A stretch of DNA of 64,000 bases, taken from assembly GCA_017535945.1 (NCBI GenBank), contig JAFXTJ010000032.1:1-64000 (forward strand), given 5' to 3'. Shown here piece by piece: positions 15,433 through 24,108 of the stretch. The number at the start of each line of letters is the position of its first letter. The first letter of the stretch is position 1. The translations under genes were made by a program, and so were the position numbers. The DNA comes from Lachnospiraceae bacterium (GTDB taxonomy: Bacteria; Bacillota; Clostridia; Lachnospirales; Lachnospiraceae). The notes beneath the pieces are model-generated. The model made no database searches. It saw only the letters and a program-made list of their open reading frames with translations, and was not told the DNA's origin.

Positions 15433-16122
15433 ATGGATAAAAAACGCAAGGAAAAAATTGCGGATCGTCAGCTGACACCGGGGCGGCGTTTTCTGGCTTT
15501 TCTGCCCGCACTCGTGATCATGGGACTCATCTTTTTCTTCTCGGCACAGCCTGCCGAAGAGAGCGGCGAGGTGAGTGAATTCCTGGGGGAGCGCTTCTTC
15601 CAAGCCGCAAGCAACCTGTTCGGCCTGGGCTGGACCATGCAGAAGATCGCGTCGCTGAATCTGGAAGCACAGCATGCGATCCGCAAAGCGGCACATTTTA
15701 CGGAGTATTTCATCCTGGGGCTGGCTCTCTTCCGCGGTTTCCGGGTGAATTTCCCGGAAGTGCACAACTCCCGCTCCGGCATCCTGAGAAAATGGACGCT
15801 GCAGCCTGTCATCATATCCGGTTTATATGCGGCAAGCGATGAGATCCATCAGATCTTTATCCCCGGGCGTTATGCCGCCGTAAGCGACGCGCTTGTGGAT
15901 ACGCTCGGCGCCGCGACGGGGATCCTGCTCCTGTCGCTACCGGATGGTACAGAGCGGCAAACCTGTGGAGGTGGATCATGGATCGTGATCAGATCAGACA
16001 AAAACTCGGTCATAACGGCACACGTCTGCTGTCAGTCATCAAATGGACGGTTTTCTCGCATTTGCTCGGTCTGTTCCTGGGCGTTATGGGAGCCGGTTTC
16101 TATCACGGGATCGCATTCGTGA
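15433..16122 (+). CDS. VanZ family membrane protein with out-of-frame C-terminal extension
   Basis: A 229-residue open frame whose first 175 or so residues are a VanZ-like domain: a first helix FLAFLPALVIMGLIFFFSAQ, then HAIRKAAHFTEYFILGLALF and SDEIHQIFIPGRYAAVSDALVDTLGA, the conserved VanZ signatures. VanZ relatives are linked to low-level glycopeptide resistance and envelope functions; here the role is unknown. The frame continues about 145 bases into the ClC gene with non-VanZ sequence. A shift of one base near 15940 would instead end it just after the ClC start codon, so a recent frameshift is likely. No ribosome site precedes the ATG. Confidence 0.8.
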   Translation: MDKKRKEKIADRQLTPGRRFLAFLPALVIMGLIFFFSAQPAEESGEVSEFLGERFFQAASNLFGLGWTMQKIASLNLEAQHAIRKAAHFTEYFILGLALFRGFRVNFPEVHNSRSGILRKWTLQPVIISGLYAASDEIHQIFIPGRYAAVSDALVDTLGAATGILLLSLPDGTERQTCGGGSWIVIRSDKNSVITAHVCCQSSNGRFSRICSVCSWALWEPVSITGSHS

Positions 16123-17240
16123 CGAATCTGCGTCTCGCGCATCCCCGGTTTCTGCTGCTGTTGCCGGCCGGCGCCGTCCTGATCCGTTTCCTGTACCGTC
16201 TGCTGCACTATGAGGAGGACGGCGGCACCAATCTGGTCCTCTCCGCGATCCACGCCAAGGATGATATCCCGTTGAGGATGGCGCCGCTCATCTTTATCTC
16301 CACGATCCTCTCACATCTGGCCGGCGCGTCGGTCGGACGGGAAGGTGCGGCCCTGCAGTTCGGCGGATCGATCGGGAATTTCGTCGGGAAGCTCTTTCAT
16401 TTCAATGAAACGGATAAGAAGACCATGATCATGGTGGGCATGTCCGCCGTCTTCTCGGCGCTCTTCGGGACACCGATCGGTGCGGCTGTTTTCTCCATGG
16501 AGGTGGTGAGTGTCGGCATCATGCATTATGCCGCCCTCATGCCGTGCGCGATCGCCTCTCTGGTTGCCAGACAGGTGGCAGCAAAGCTCGGCGCGCCGAA
16601 TGCCGCCTTTTCGATCGGCACGATCCCGGAATTCACCGCCGACGGCGCGTGGCGGATCGTTATCGTGGGGATCTGCTGCGGACTTGTAGCGGCGCTCTTC
16701 TGTCTGAGCCTGCACAAGGGAGGGGAACTGGCAGAGCGTTTTCTGCCGAACCGCTATATCCGTGCTCTGGTACTGGGACTGATCGTGCTGGGGCTGAGTC
16801 TCCTGATCCCGGATCAGACGTACAACGGCGCCGGCGTTGACTATATCAACGCCTGTATCGCCGGAAATGACAGGCCTCTCGGATTCCTCGTCAAGATCCT
16901 CTTCACCGTGCTTTCCATCACAGCCGGCTACAAAGGCGGCGAGATCGTGCCGTCCTTCTTCATCGGTGCCTCTCTGGGATGCACCCTGGGCGGTCTCATC
17001 GGCTTCTCCCCGTCCTTCTGCGCGGCAGTCGGGATGGGTGCGCTCTTCTGCGGCGTCACCAACTGTCCCGTCACCTCCGTGCTCATCTGCTGTGAGCTCT
17101 TCGGCTTCGCCGGGGCCCCGTACTATATGCTCGCGATCGCCTTCAGTTACCTGCTGTCAGGCTACTACGGTCTCTATACCAGCCAGACGATCGTCTACTC
17201 CAAGTATCGCTCCAACTACATCAACAAAGAGACGCACTGA
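15978..17240 (+). CDS. ClC family chloride channel/transporter
   Basis: A 420-residue polytopic protein of the ClC family, moving chloride or fluoride-type anions across the membrane. The gating-glutamate motif is GREGAALQFGGSIG with Glu122; the usual proline after the glutamate is replaced by alanine. GTPIGAAVFSMEV and GGEIVPSFFIGASLG match conserved helices N-terminal to the selectivity filter and near the pore. There is no C-terminal CBS domain. GGAGG lies seven bases upstream of the ATG, which strongly supports this start despite the VanZ frame running over it. Confidence 0.93.
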   Translation: MDRDQIRQKLGHNGTRLLSVIKWTVFSHLLGLFLGVMGAGFYHGIAFVTNLRLAHPRFLLLLPAGAVLIRFLYRLLHYEEDGGTNLVLSAIHAKDDIPLRMAPLIFISTILSHLAGASVGREGAALQFGGSIGNFVGKLFHFNETDKKTMIMVGMSAVFSALFGTPIGAAVFSMEVVSVGIMHYAALMPCAIASLVARQVAAKLGAPNAAFSIGTIPEFTADGAWRIVIVGICCGLVAALFCLSLHKGGELAERFLPNRYIRALVLGLIVLGLSLLIPDQTYNGAGVDYINACIAGNDRPLGFLVKILFTVLSITAGYKGGEIVPSFFIGASLGCTLGGLIGFSPSFCAAVGMGALFCGVTNCPVTSVLICCELFGFAGAPYYMLAIAFSYLLSGYYGLYTSQTIVYSKYRSNYINKETH

Positions 17241-17242
17241 AT

Positions 17243-19342
17243 CTACAGCGTAAGTCGTCCCTCGATCCCCCCGCAGTCCACGATCCGCTTCGTACCGTCC
17301 CTGAGCAGGATCTCCACAGGGCCGTAAGCGCCGGTCCTGCCGGGATCCGTATAGCGCACTTCCTTTACCGGGAAGAGCTCCTCTTCCGCGAAATCGTCTT
17401 CCTCTTCTCCCGTGATCACCTGGGAGATATAGATATAGGGCTCCGACGCGTCATATTGCCGCATCATGGCTGCCCGTGCGCAGACCACGATCGAATCCGG
17501 GCTGTCCGGGTTGGTCCCGTGACTGTGCAGGCAGATGAGATCCTGCCAGCCGTCCCACACGGTCATAGCCAGGCGGCGCGGCCTGCCGCAGGCATCATGG
17601 CCGCTCAGCACGACCGCCTGCGCCTGTCCCTGCCGGATTGTGCGGATCTCAGTCCCGTGATCCGGAAAACCGTATGACCCCAGGGTGATCCGCGTCGGGC
17701 GCTTGAACAGCCGCATCTTATCGATCCGCAGGATCCCGCGGGAAACCGGCAGATCCGCCAGATCGATCGCCTGCAGCCAGTGGCATTCCTTGCCGGGCCG
17801 GTAGCCGAAATACTGTCTGCGGTATAGGACACCGTCCCGGCTGCCGGCATAGAAGAGGGCATTCCCGCACTCCGACTGTCCGCTCAACAGATCCGTGAGG
17901 ACATATTGCTGGGATTCCGCGGCTTCGACGGTATTCTCCCCGGGACCCGCCTGCGGCGTGCTCTCCCAGGGATATTTCGTGTTGTAGCACAGCTTCCCGT
18001 AATTCCAGATGCCGTGTGTGTCACCCGGCGCCTTGACCACCTTGGCGGTGCGCAGGATCGTCTCCCCGTTATCCGCGTGATCCGTGACGATCAGCGCGGG
18101 TCCGTCCAGCACGGTCTCCCGCACATCCCCCGCATGCATTTCCGCCCATTCCCCTTCGTTCTCGCGGACGGTCCAGAAAGGGTGATCCGCCGGCAGATGG
18201 AGACAGAGGAACGCCTTGCCGAGCCAATAGGGCGATTCCGCGCAGGAGTATCCCTGCACCAGCGGGGTGAACTGTCCGTAGAATCCCAGGGAGGGCACTC
18301 CCTCAGCGAGAAAATCATCCCTCTCCAGAAACTGCAGCAGTGCCCCGGAACAGATCCTGCGCGCCCAGCCGAGCTTTCCCGCGTCCTCTGCCAGCGCGGA
18401 GTGTTCCAGAAACAGATTGCCGTCAAAAGCGCTCGTCGCGGCGTTGCGGTAAATGCAGCTGCGTCCCCAGAGATTCACAAAGCCGTCCCGGTCAAAGAAG
18501 CGGCAATATGTCTTCATCAATTCGTTGGAGTACTCCTCGAAGCGCGCGGCGATCCCCGGCATCCGTTCACTGCCGTACCACACATTCCACAGGGGCGCAT
18601 AGAAATTGAACGCCCAACAGGAGTAATAATCAAAGGAATGACCGTCACGGTACCAGCCGTCTCCCGCATACCAGCCGAGGATCGCCTGCGCGTGCTCGAG
18701 CATGATATTCTCATCGACGGGATAACCGTGGCAGTACAGGAATGCCATGTCCAGCATATTGAACAGCCGCCAGTTCTGCGGTACCGTATTGGCACGGGCA
18801 TAGCCGTCGAGGAAGGAAGCGATGGCATCCTGTTCCGCGCGGGAATAGGTCTTCCAGATCACCTCTTCGCACATCGACAGCCCGATGACGAGCGCACAGG
18901 TCTCCACCGTCTGCTGATACGGGCGGAACGGATCCGGATCCTGCGTGAGCGCCTGCATCTGTTCATAACTGCCCGCGTACTCCTCATTCTCCGGCTCCGC
19001 GCAGCAGCGCAGGATGTGCAGCCGGTAGTATTCTTTCAGGGAAATGCCGCCGATCTCCAGTCCCGGCTCATCCGCCAGCAGCACGGATCCGATGAAGAAG
19101 GTGCGCGTCAGTCCCTCAAAGATCTCCGCCTTCCGCTGGGCGGCCTGCGCCCCCGGAGGATCCTGCAGGTGCGGATAGGTCACCGCTGTCTCCGTACGCG
19201 GTACGACCGGCGGAGAATCCACATCCGCGATATTCTCAAAAAGACCTCTCAGCAGGTATTTCCCCGCATCCCTCCAGCTCTCGCGGGTCAGCCCCGTAAA
19301 CGGGCTCAGTCCGTGATCGGTATGCCCCGGCCGGTAACTCAT
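17243..19342 (-). CDS. DUF2264 domain protein (uronide-locus glycan enzyme)
   Basis: A 699-residue protein recognised as DUF2264 from its N-terminus (SPFTGLTRESWRDAGKYLL) and Trp/Gly-rich alpha-helical repeats such as NWRLFNMLDMAFLYCHGY and DGWYRDGHSFDYYSCWAFNF, suggesting an (alpha/alpha)6-type barrel followed by a C-terminal beta domain. There is no signal peptide. AAGGAG precedes the ATG at 19342. It is the terminal gene of the ABC-GH88 operon, separated by a hairpin at 19372-19397. The family recurs in loci for pectin or uronide breakdown; the exact reaction is not established from the sequence. Confidence 0.85.
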   Translation of the reverse strand: MSYRPGHTDHGLSPFTGLTRESWRDAGKYLLRGLFENIADVDSPPVVPRTETAVTYPHLQDPPGAQAAQRKAEIFEGLTRTFFIGSVLLADEPGLEIGGISLKEYYRLHILRCCAEPENEEYAGSYEQMQALTQDPDPFRPYQQTVETCALVIGLSMCEEVIWKTYSRAEQDAIASFLDGYARANTVPQNWRLFNMLDMAFLYCHGYPVDENIMLEHAQAILGWYAGDGWYRDGHSFDYYSCWAFNFYAPLWNVWYGSERMPGIAARFEEYSNELMKTYCRFFDRDGFVNLWGRSCIYRNAATSAFDGNLFLEHSALAEDAGKLGWARRICSGALLQFLERDDFLAEGVPSLGFYGQFTPLVQGYSCAESPYWLGKAFLCLHLPADHPFWTVRENEGEWAEMHAGDVRETVLDGPALIVTDHADNGETILRTAKVVKAPGDTHGIWNYGKLCYNTKYPWESTPQAGPGENTVEAAESQQYVLTDLLSGQSECGNALFYAGSRDGVLYRRQYFGYRPGKECHWLQAIDLADLPVSRGILRIDKMRLFKRPTRITLGSYGFPDHGTEIRTIRQGQAQAVVLSGHDACGRPRRLAMTVWDGWQDLICLHSHGTNPDSPDSIVVCARAAMMRQYDASEPYIYISQVITGEEEDDFAEEELFPVKEVRYTDPGRTGAYGPVEILLRDGTKRIVDCGGIEGRLTL

Positions 19343-19371
19343 CTTTGGATCTCCTTTCCGCGTGAATAAAG

Positions 19372-19397
19372 AAGACGACGGTTCGCACCGCCGTCTC
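19372..19397 (-). terminator. Intercistronic hairpin between GH88 and DUF2264 genes
   Basis: Minus strand: AGACGGCGGT pairs with ACCGTCGTCTT across a short loop (one wobble), then CTTTATTC. It looks like a weak terminator or mRNA-processing site. An extended -10-like TGGTATCAT overlaps the upstream side (revcomp at 19399-19404), so a separate start for DUF2264 is possible. Confidence 0.4.
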
Positions 19398-19412
19398 CAT
19401 GATACCACAAAC

Positions 19413-20612
19413 CTACCAGATGAACAGTTCCTGCCCGGTCAGTTTCCATATCGCTTCGATGTAGAAATAGTCTCCGTAGATGATCGGGAAATTGTGTTCC
19501 CTGTCATGATAAGCCGCCGTACACTTCGTCAGCAGCTCGTCGTGGGCGGGATCGTAGTCCGCGTCCTGCGCGTCGATCGCCGCGAGCATGCTCTCCGCCG
19601 CGGCCTGTGCCTTTGCCGCACCCGCTTCATCAACGGACGCAGCGGATGCTGTTCCGCCGCAGTCCTCTCCTCTGAGGATCCGCGCCAGGGTGAGCAGTCC
19701 GCAGGAAGCGATCGCGGCCGCCGTAGCATCCCGCCACGGGCAATCCGCCGGCTGGTCGAAATCCACCGGGATCTGACCGTCCGCGGGGATCCTCCCGATA
19801 AACCGGTCAGCCACGCGTCTCGCGGTCGCGAGATACCGTTCCGCGCCGGTATGCAGATAACTGAGTGCAAACCCGTAAAGCGCCCAGCTCTGTCCTCTGG
19901 TCCAGGAGGAGCCGTCCCCCATCCCCTGTCCGCCGTATTCCCTGAGATACGCTCCGCTCTCCGGATCAAACCCGACGATATGCGCGACCGAACCGTCTCC
20001 GCGGATAAACCGCTCCATCGCAGTATCCGCATGGCGGATCGCGATCTCGCGGAATCTGGGATCCTCCAGCAGATCGGAGGCCCAGTACAGCAGCGGGAGG
20101 TTCATCATGCAATCGATGATCGCCCAGCCTCTCGTGTCCCGTCCGTCGTTGAAATCGTTCCAGGCGCGGAGAAACGCGCCTGCCGGATTGTAGCGTCCCG
20201 CGAGATTCGCGGCAGCGAGCAGCCCGCGGTTACGCGCCCGCGCATCCCCGTCGACCCGCCAGTGAGCCACGGCAGTGGGAAGCCACCGGAATCCGGCATC
20301 ATGGTCCATTCCTTCATAGTTCATGAGGACCGCATCGAGCTTCTCTTCGACGGCTGCCGCCTCCCTGCGGAAGCTCTCTTCTCCGGTCGCCTGCCACAGC
20401 TGCCACAGGATGCCGCCCCAGAAACCGTTGGTCCACCAGTTGATCCGGTCAGGGCCGGACCAGTCTCCGAATACATGCGCCGATTCGGTCGTATATGGGA
20501 TCCTGCCGCGGTTGCGCGCCGCAACGGCACTTTCCTTTTTGATGATCCGATCGGCGATCGCCTGCCATTCTCTGTCCACAGTCTTCTCCTTTTCCAGTGA
20601 ATCCCGCATCAT
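19413..20612 (-). CDS. Glycoside hydrolase family 88 (unsaturated glucuronyl hydrolase)
   Basis: A 399-residue cytoplasmic enzyme with the GH88 (alpha/alpha)6 barrel. The paired catalytic aspartates are visible: Asp105 in MDHDAGF and Asp167 in IIDCMMNLPLLYWA; WTRGQSWALYGF follows. GH88 enzymes hydrate the C4-C5 double bond of unsaturated uronic acids released by polysaccharide lyases, so this agrees with the heparinase II/III-like gene nearby. The first ATG at 20612 overlaps the stop of the permease gene (ATGA); a second ATG follows at 20609. No signal peptide is present, so substrate must be imported by the adjacent ABC system. Confidence 0.92.
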   Translation of the reverse strand: MMRDSLEKEKTVDREWQAIADRIIKKESAVAARNRGRIPYTTESAHVFGDWSGPDRINWWTNGFWGGILWQLWQATGEESFRREAAAVEEKLDAVLMNYEGMDHDAGFRWLPTAVAHWRVDGDARARNRGLLAAANLAGRYNPAGAFLRAWNDFNDGRDTRGWAIIDCMMNLPLLYWASDLLEDPRFREIAIRHADTAMERFIRGDGSVAHIVGFDPESGAYLREYGGQGMGDGSSWTRGQSWALYGFALSYLHTGAERYLATARRVADRFIGRIPADGQIPVDFDQPADCPWRDATAAAIASCGLLTLARILRGEDCGGTASAASVDEAGAAKAQAAAESMLAAIDAQDADYDPAHDELLTKCTAAYHDREHNFPIIYGDYFYIEAIWKLTGQELFIW

Positions 20613-21445
20613 CCCTTCACCGCACCGGTCGTGATCCCTGCCACGAAATACTTCTGCAGGGACATGAACACGATCAGCACCGGAATGAGCGACAGAACGG
20701 ATGCCGCCATGATCAGGCCGTATTCCGCGGAATACTGTGAGATGAACATCTTGATCCCGATCTGCAATGTCTTCTTGGAGTCCGTGGTCAGATAGATCAG
20801 GGGACCCAGGAAGTCATTCCAGGTGTTGACAAAGGTAAAGATCGTGAGCGTGGAGAGCGCCGGCTTGGAGAGCGGCAGCATGATCCTGGCATAGATCCCG
20901 TATTCGCTCATCCCGTCGATCCGGGCGGCCTCGCATAGGGAGTCCGGGATTCCCTCATAGAACTGCCGCATGAGGAAGACACCGAAGGCCGAAAAGGCCT
21001 GCAGGATGATGATGGCCAGATGGGTGTCCGCCAGACCGAGTCTGCGCATGAACAGGAACTGGGGCACCATGTATACCTGCCACGGTACGGCGATCGTCGC
21101 GATATAGGCGAGGAAGAGCAGATCCCGCCCCTTGAACTGCAGCTTGGCAAAGGCATAGGCCGCGAAGCTGGAGGTCAGGATCTGCAGGATCGTCACGATC
21201 AGCGTGAGCTTGACCGTATTGAGCGCATATTTCGCGAGCGGGATCTTGGTCCAGATATCGAGGTAATTCTGCCAGCGGGGCTCTTTGCTGATCCATTCGT
21301 AGGGGATCACAAAGATATCCTTGTTGAACTTTAAGGAAGCGCTGATCATCCAGACAAAGGGGATCAGCATGACAAACGCAAGGATGATCAGCAGGATATA
21401 GATGATGGTCATCGTGATGAACCGGTTGGTGGATTTTGTCCTCAT
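20609..21445 (-). CDS. Carbohydrate ABC transporter permease (MalG/AraQ type)
   Basis: A 278-residue CUT1 permease. The first helix is TMTIIYILLIILAFVMLIPFVWMI, the EAA loop is SLCEAARIDGMSEYGIYARI, and the C-terminus is GAVKG. AGGAGGG lies upstream of the ATG at 21445; an in-frame ATG at 21466 lacks a ribosome site and overlaps the partner gene. It partners the MalF-type permease upstream and feeds substrate to GH88, DUF2264 and probably the heparinase-like enzyme. No ATPase subunit is present in the locus. Confidence 0.93.
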   Translation of the reverse strand: MRTKSTNRFITMTIIYILLIILAFVMLIPFVWMISASLKFNKDIFVIPYEWISKEPRWQNYLDIWTKIPLAKYALNTVKLTLIVTILQILTSSFAAYAFAKLQFKGRDLLFLAYIATIAVPWQVYMVPQFLFMRRLGLADTHLAIIILQAFSAFGVFLMRQFYEGIPDSLCEAARIDGMSEYGIYARIMLPLSKPALSTLTIFTFVNTWNDFLGPLIYLTTDSKKTLQIGIKMFISQYSAEYGLIMAASVLSLIPVLIVFMSLQKYFVAGITTGAVKG

Positions 21446-21458
21446 CCCACTCCCTCCT

Positions 21459-22364
21459 TCAGTCATTCGCGTAGTTCTTCTCGCCCCTGAACTGGATCAA
21501 CGTGACGATGAGAACGATGGCAAACAGGACCAGCGCGGCAGCCGAGGCGCTCCCCAGATGCCAGTTGCGGAAGGCCTCTTCGTAGATATAGTAGACCAGC
21601 ACGGTGGCGGACTTGTTGACGACGCCGTTGGAGCCGCCGGCCAGCATGTAAACGATGTCATAGATCTTGAAGCAGCTGATGGTCAGCATGATGGTGACAA
21701 AGAAGGTCGTGGGCTTTAACTGCGGCAGCGTCACATACCGGAACTTCTGAAGCGCCCCGGCCCCGTCCAGAGCGGCAGCTTCGTAGAGATCCTCGCTGAT
21801 CCCCTGCAAGCCGGCGAGATAGATCACCATGTAGTAGCCCATGTTCTTCCAGATGGAGAAGAGCACGATGGTGAACATGACCGTCTTGGGGGAAGCGGCC
21901 CATTTGAGCGGCTGCATATGCAGGACATTCATGAGCAGCTGATTGATCAGTCCGCCCTTGGCCGGGGTGAAGAGCATGTTCCACACCGCCGCCACGGCGA
22001 CCAGAGAGGCAACATAAGGAAAGAAAGCAACCGTACGGAAAAAGGTACGGGCCCTGATCTTCTGATTTAAGAGGATGGCCAGCCCCAGAGCGACGATCAG
22101 GGTAAAGGGTACCGTGAAAAGACTGTAGACGATCGTATTCTTCAGGGATGCCATAAAGCGGTCGTTGGTAAAGAGACCGGTGAAATTGGAGATGCCGACG
22201 AACTTCAGCGGATTATTTCCGTCCCACTCCGCAAAGGCGAGGAGGAAGGCCATGATGATCGGACCGAGCGTGAATACCGCGAAACCGATGAAATTGGGTG
22301 CGATGAAGGAATATGCCACCAGCGTCTGCCGGATTTTTCTTTTTTGCGCACTTTGGCTCTGCAT
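21459..22364 (-). CDS. Carbohydrate ABC transporter permease (MalF/UgpA type)
   Basis: A 301-residue permease with six predicted helices (AYSFIAPNFIGFAVFTLGPI first) and the EAA loop LYEAAALDGAGALQKFRYVT. GGGGACG precedes the ATG. It is the first gene after the strong terminator that follows the binding-protein gene. A second short hairpin (AAAGCCG/CGGCTTT, 22381-22396) lies just upstream of its ribosome site and might stabilise the downstream mRNA segment. Confidence 0.93.
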   Translation of the reverse strand: MQSQSAQKRKIRQTLVAYSFIAPNFIGFAVFTLGPIIMAFLLAFAEWDGNNPLKFVGISNFTGLFTNDRFMASLKNTIVYSLFTVPFTLIVALGLAILLNQKIRARTFFRTVAFFPYVASLVAVAAVWNMLFTPAKGGLINQLLMNVLHMQPLKWAASPKTVMFTIVLFSIWKNMGYYMVIYLAGLQGISEDLYEAAALDGAGALQKFRYVTLPQLKPTTFFVTIMLTISCFKIYDIVYMLAGGSNGVVNKSATVLVYYIYEEAFRNWHLGSASAAALVLFAIVLIVTLIQFRGEKNYAND

Positions 22365-22402
22365 ATCGTCCCCGTTTCCGAAAGCCGTCCGGCTTTCTTT
22401 TT

Positions 22403-22438
22403 GAAAAAAGGGGCGGCTGTCTGAACAACCGCCCCTTT
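22403..22438 (-). terminator. Intra-operon terminator after the second binding-protein gene
   Basis: Minus strand: AAAGGGGCGG (22429-22438) pairs with CCGCCCC (22410-22416) with a 12-base loop region, followed by TTTTTTC. The stem can be lengthened by inner pairs. It mirrors the terminator at 3981-4020 in the first ABC operon, in the same position between binding protein and permease. Confidence 0.85.
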
Positions 22439-22455
22439 GACACGGATCCTGTTCC

Positions 22456-23847
22456 TTACTGACCGAGGATTGCCTGGACCCCTTCGTTCATGGCCGCAAT
22501 GGCCTCGTCGACCGTGGAGACCTCGTTCATGATGTTGTCATGCTGCTCGTTGAGCACCTGCTCGATCTCGGAAGACTTCTCGTTGGCGGGCATCTCGAGA
22601 TATGCATGGCTCGCGTTGAGCGCTTCCTTGGAGTTGGCATCGGTCGGGAAGCCGTCCATCTCAGCGATCTTGGAATTGATGGCTTCGTTGGACATCGCAG
22701 GTGTGTTGCCGGTGCCGGCCATGATCTCGGCACCCTCGGCGCCGGAGACGAACTTCACGAAATCCCAGGCCGCATCCTTGTTGGGCGCGGAGGTCGGGAT
22801 CGCCAGAGCAGTGATCGTCGCGAGCGTGGAGCCGGGCTCTACACCCTCGGCGTGAGGATACTTGACAATGCCCCAGTTGGTAGCGCCGGTGTTCTCCCCG
22901 TCCTTGATCTTGGCGATGACGGTCGGGATGAACCAGGAGCCCATGTTGAGCATACCGACATTGCCCTGATAGAATGCCGCGGAGTAGTGCAGACCCTGGG
23001 TCTTGAGGGTCGCGTAATCCATGCAGACGCCGTCCTTCTGCTGTGCGAGGACCATCTCATAGTAAGGCTTCGTGAAGTCATAGGTGCCGTCGACGATGGT
23101 GTGCTTGCCGTCGAGGATGCCGTCAAGCTGGATCGTGGATCTCCAGGTGTGATAATGTGCGCCGTAGACCTCGCTGCCGGGGGTCGTGTCGGTGATCTTG
23201 CGGGCAAGCTCGTCATACTGCTCCCAGGTCATGTCATTGGTGGGATAGTCCACGCCGGCCTTATCAAAGACGTCCTTGTTGTAGAAGAGGACCCAGATGT
23301 CGCGGCGGAAAGGAAGCTCATAGAGCTTGTCGCTGACACGGACCTGATCCGTGATGCCGCTGTAGACGGACAGATCGATGCCGTCCTGCGCGATCAGGTC
23401 ATCGAGAGGCTCGAGAACATTCTTGTTGGCCAGCGTCACGAGGCCGGGAACATCCTTGATCGTGACGACATCGAAATCACAGTCGGAACCGGACAGCTGC
23501 GTGCCGAGAACGGTCTGATAATCGGTGGATCCCAGATCGACCATCTCGATCGTGACATTGGGATGTGCTGCGGTGTAGCCGTCGATGAGCGGCTGATAAT
23601 AGACCGTGGCATCCTTGTCCCAGAGCGCCCACTTCAGAGTAACAGGCTCATCGGCCGCGGGAGCTTCTTCGGCAGCCGGTGCCTCAGCTGCGGGAGCCTC
23701 TGCAGCGGGGGCCTCTTCCTTGGCAGGAGCTTCGGTGGCTGCAGGTGCCTGTGCTGCGGGAGCAGGAGCTGCCGCTTCGCCGCAGCCCGCGAGAGAAGCA
23801 GCGAGCAGTGTCAGACCTGTCAACATACTGATCAGTCTCTTTTTCAT
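22456..23847 (-). CDS. Sugar ABC transporter solute-binding lipoprotein
   Basis: A 463-residue family 1 extracellular binding protein. The signal peptide ends in SLAGC, lipidated at Cys22, and is followed by a linker of Ala-Pro-Glu repeats (units like AAEAP) spanning about residues 24-70. The domain starts at VTLKWALWDKDATVYYQPL. I prefer the second of two adjacent ATGs (23847) because GGAGG is then five bases away. Its probable ligand is an acidic oligosaccharide given the GH88, DUF2264 and heparinase-like enzymes of the locus. The upstream AraC gene is divergent and likely its regulator. Confidence 0.93.
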   Translation of the reverse strand: MKKRLISMLTGLTLLAASLAGCGEAAAPAPAAQAPAATEAPAKEEAPAAEAPAAEAPAAEEAPAADEPVTLKWALWDKDATVYYQPLIDGYTAAHPNVTIEMVDLGSTDYQTVLGTQLSGSDCDFDVVTIKDVPGLVTLANKNVLEPLDDLIAQDGIDLSVYSGITDQVRVSDKLYELPFRRDIWVLFYNKDVFDKAGVDYPTNDMTWEQYDELARKITDTTPGSEVYGAHYHTWRSTIQLDGILDGKHTIVDGTYDFTKPYYEMVLAQQKDGVCMDYATLKTQGLHYSAAFYQGNVGMLNMGSWFIPTVIAKIKDGENTGATNWGIVKYPHAEGVEPGSTLATITALAIPTSAPNKDAAWDFVKFVSGAEGAEIMAGTGNTPAMSNEAINSKIAEMDGFPTDANSKEALNASHAYLEMPANEKSSEIEQVLNEQHDNIMNEVSTVDEAIAAMNEGVQAILGQ

Positions 23848-23900
23848 CATTTCCTCCGTTTCTGTGCACCGAATGCACGTGATGCGTTTCTACTGACTGC

Positions 23901-23929
23901 AGTATAATCTGATCTTGCATATGATGTAA
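23901..23929 (-). promoter_or_regulatory. Promoter of the uronide ABC operon
   Basis: Minus strand: TTACAT (23924-23929), 17-bp spacer, TATACT (23901-23906). Transcription would begin near 23894 and run into the binding-protein gene. Confidence 0.5.
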
Positions 23930-24001
23930 TGACAGATCGAATGTTTTTTATAACATATCCTGCTGCCTGTATCGTTGAAATCGCTCACAGCCCTTGTTTT
24001 A

Positions 24002-24020
24002 TAAGGATTTTCAATCCTTA
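24002..24020. promoter_or_regulatory. Perfect inverted repeat next to the AraC promoter
   Basis: TAAGGATT-TTC-AATCCTTA is an 8-bp perfect inverted repeat lying directly against the -35 box at 24021. Its placement suggests an operator for this regulator or another repressor. Confidence 0.4.
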
Positions 24021-24049
24021 TTGTGTAACATAACAGATTTTGCTATAAT
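24021..24049 (+). promoter_or_regulatory. Promoter of the AraC regulator gene
   Basis: TTGTGT (24021-24026), 17-bp spacer, TATAAT (24044-24049) with an extended TGC immediately before it. The start would be near 24056. Confidence 0.65.
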
Positions 24050-24108
24050 GATCCGGACGCGCAAAAAGACTAACCTATCATGTCGGACTGTAAAACGGAG
24101 GGATCGCG

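Noticed and set aside
22456..23847. Repeated Ala-Pro-Glu segments in the binding-protein gene as a sequencing artefact or CRISPR-like repeat
   Set aside because: The repeats are in frame, vary in sequence and form a normal lipoprotein linker.
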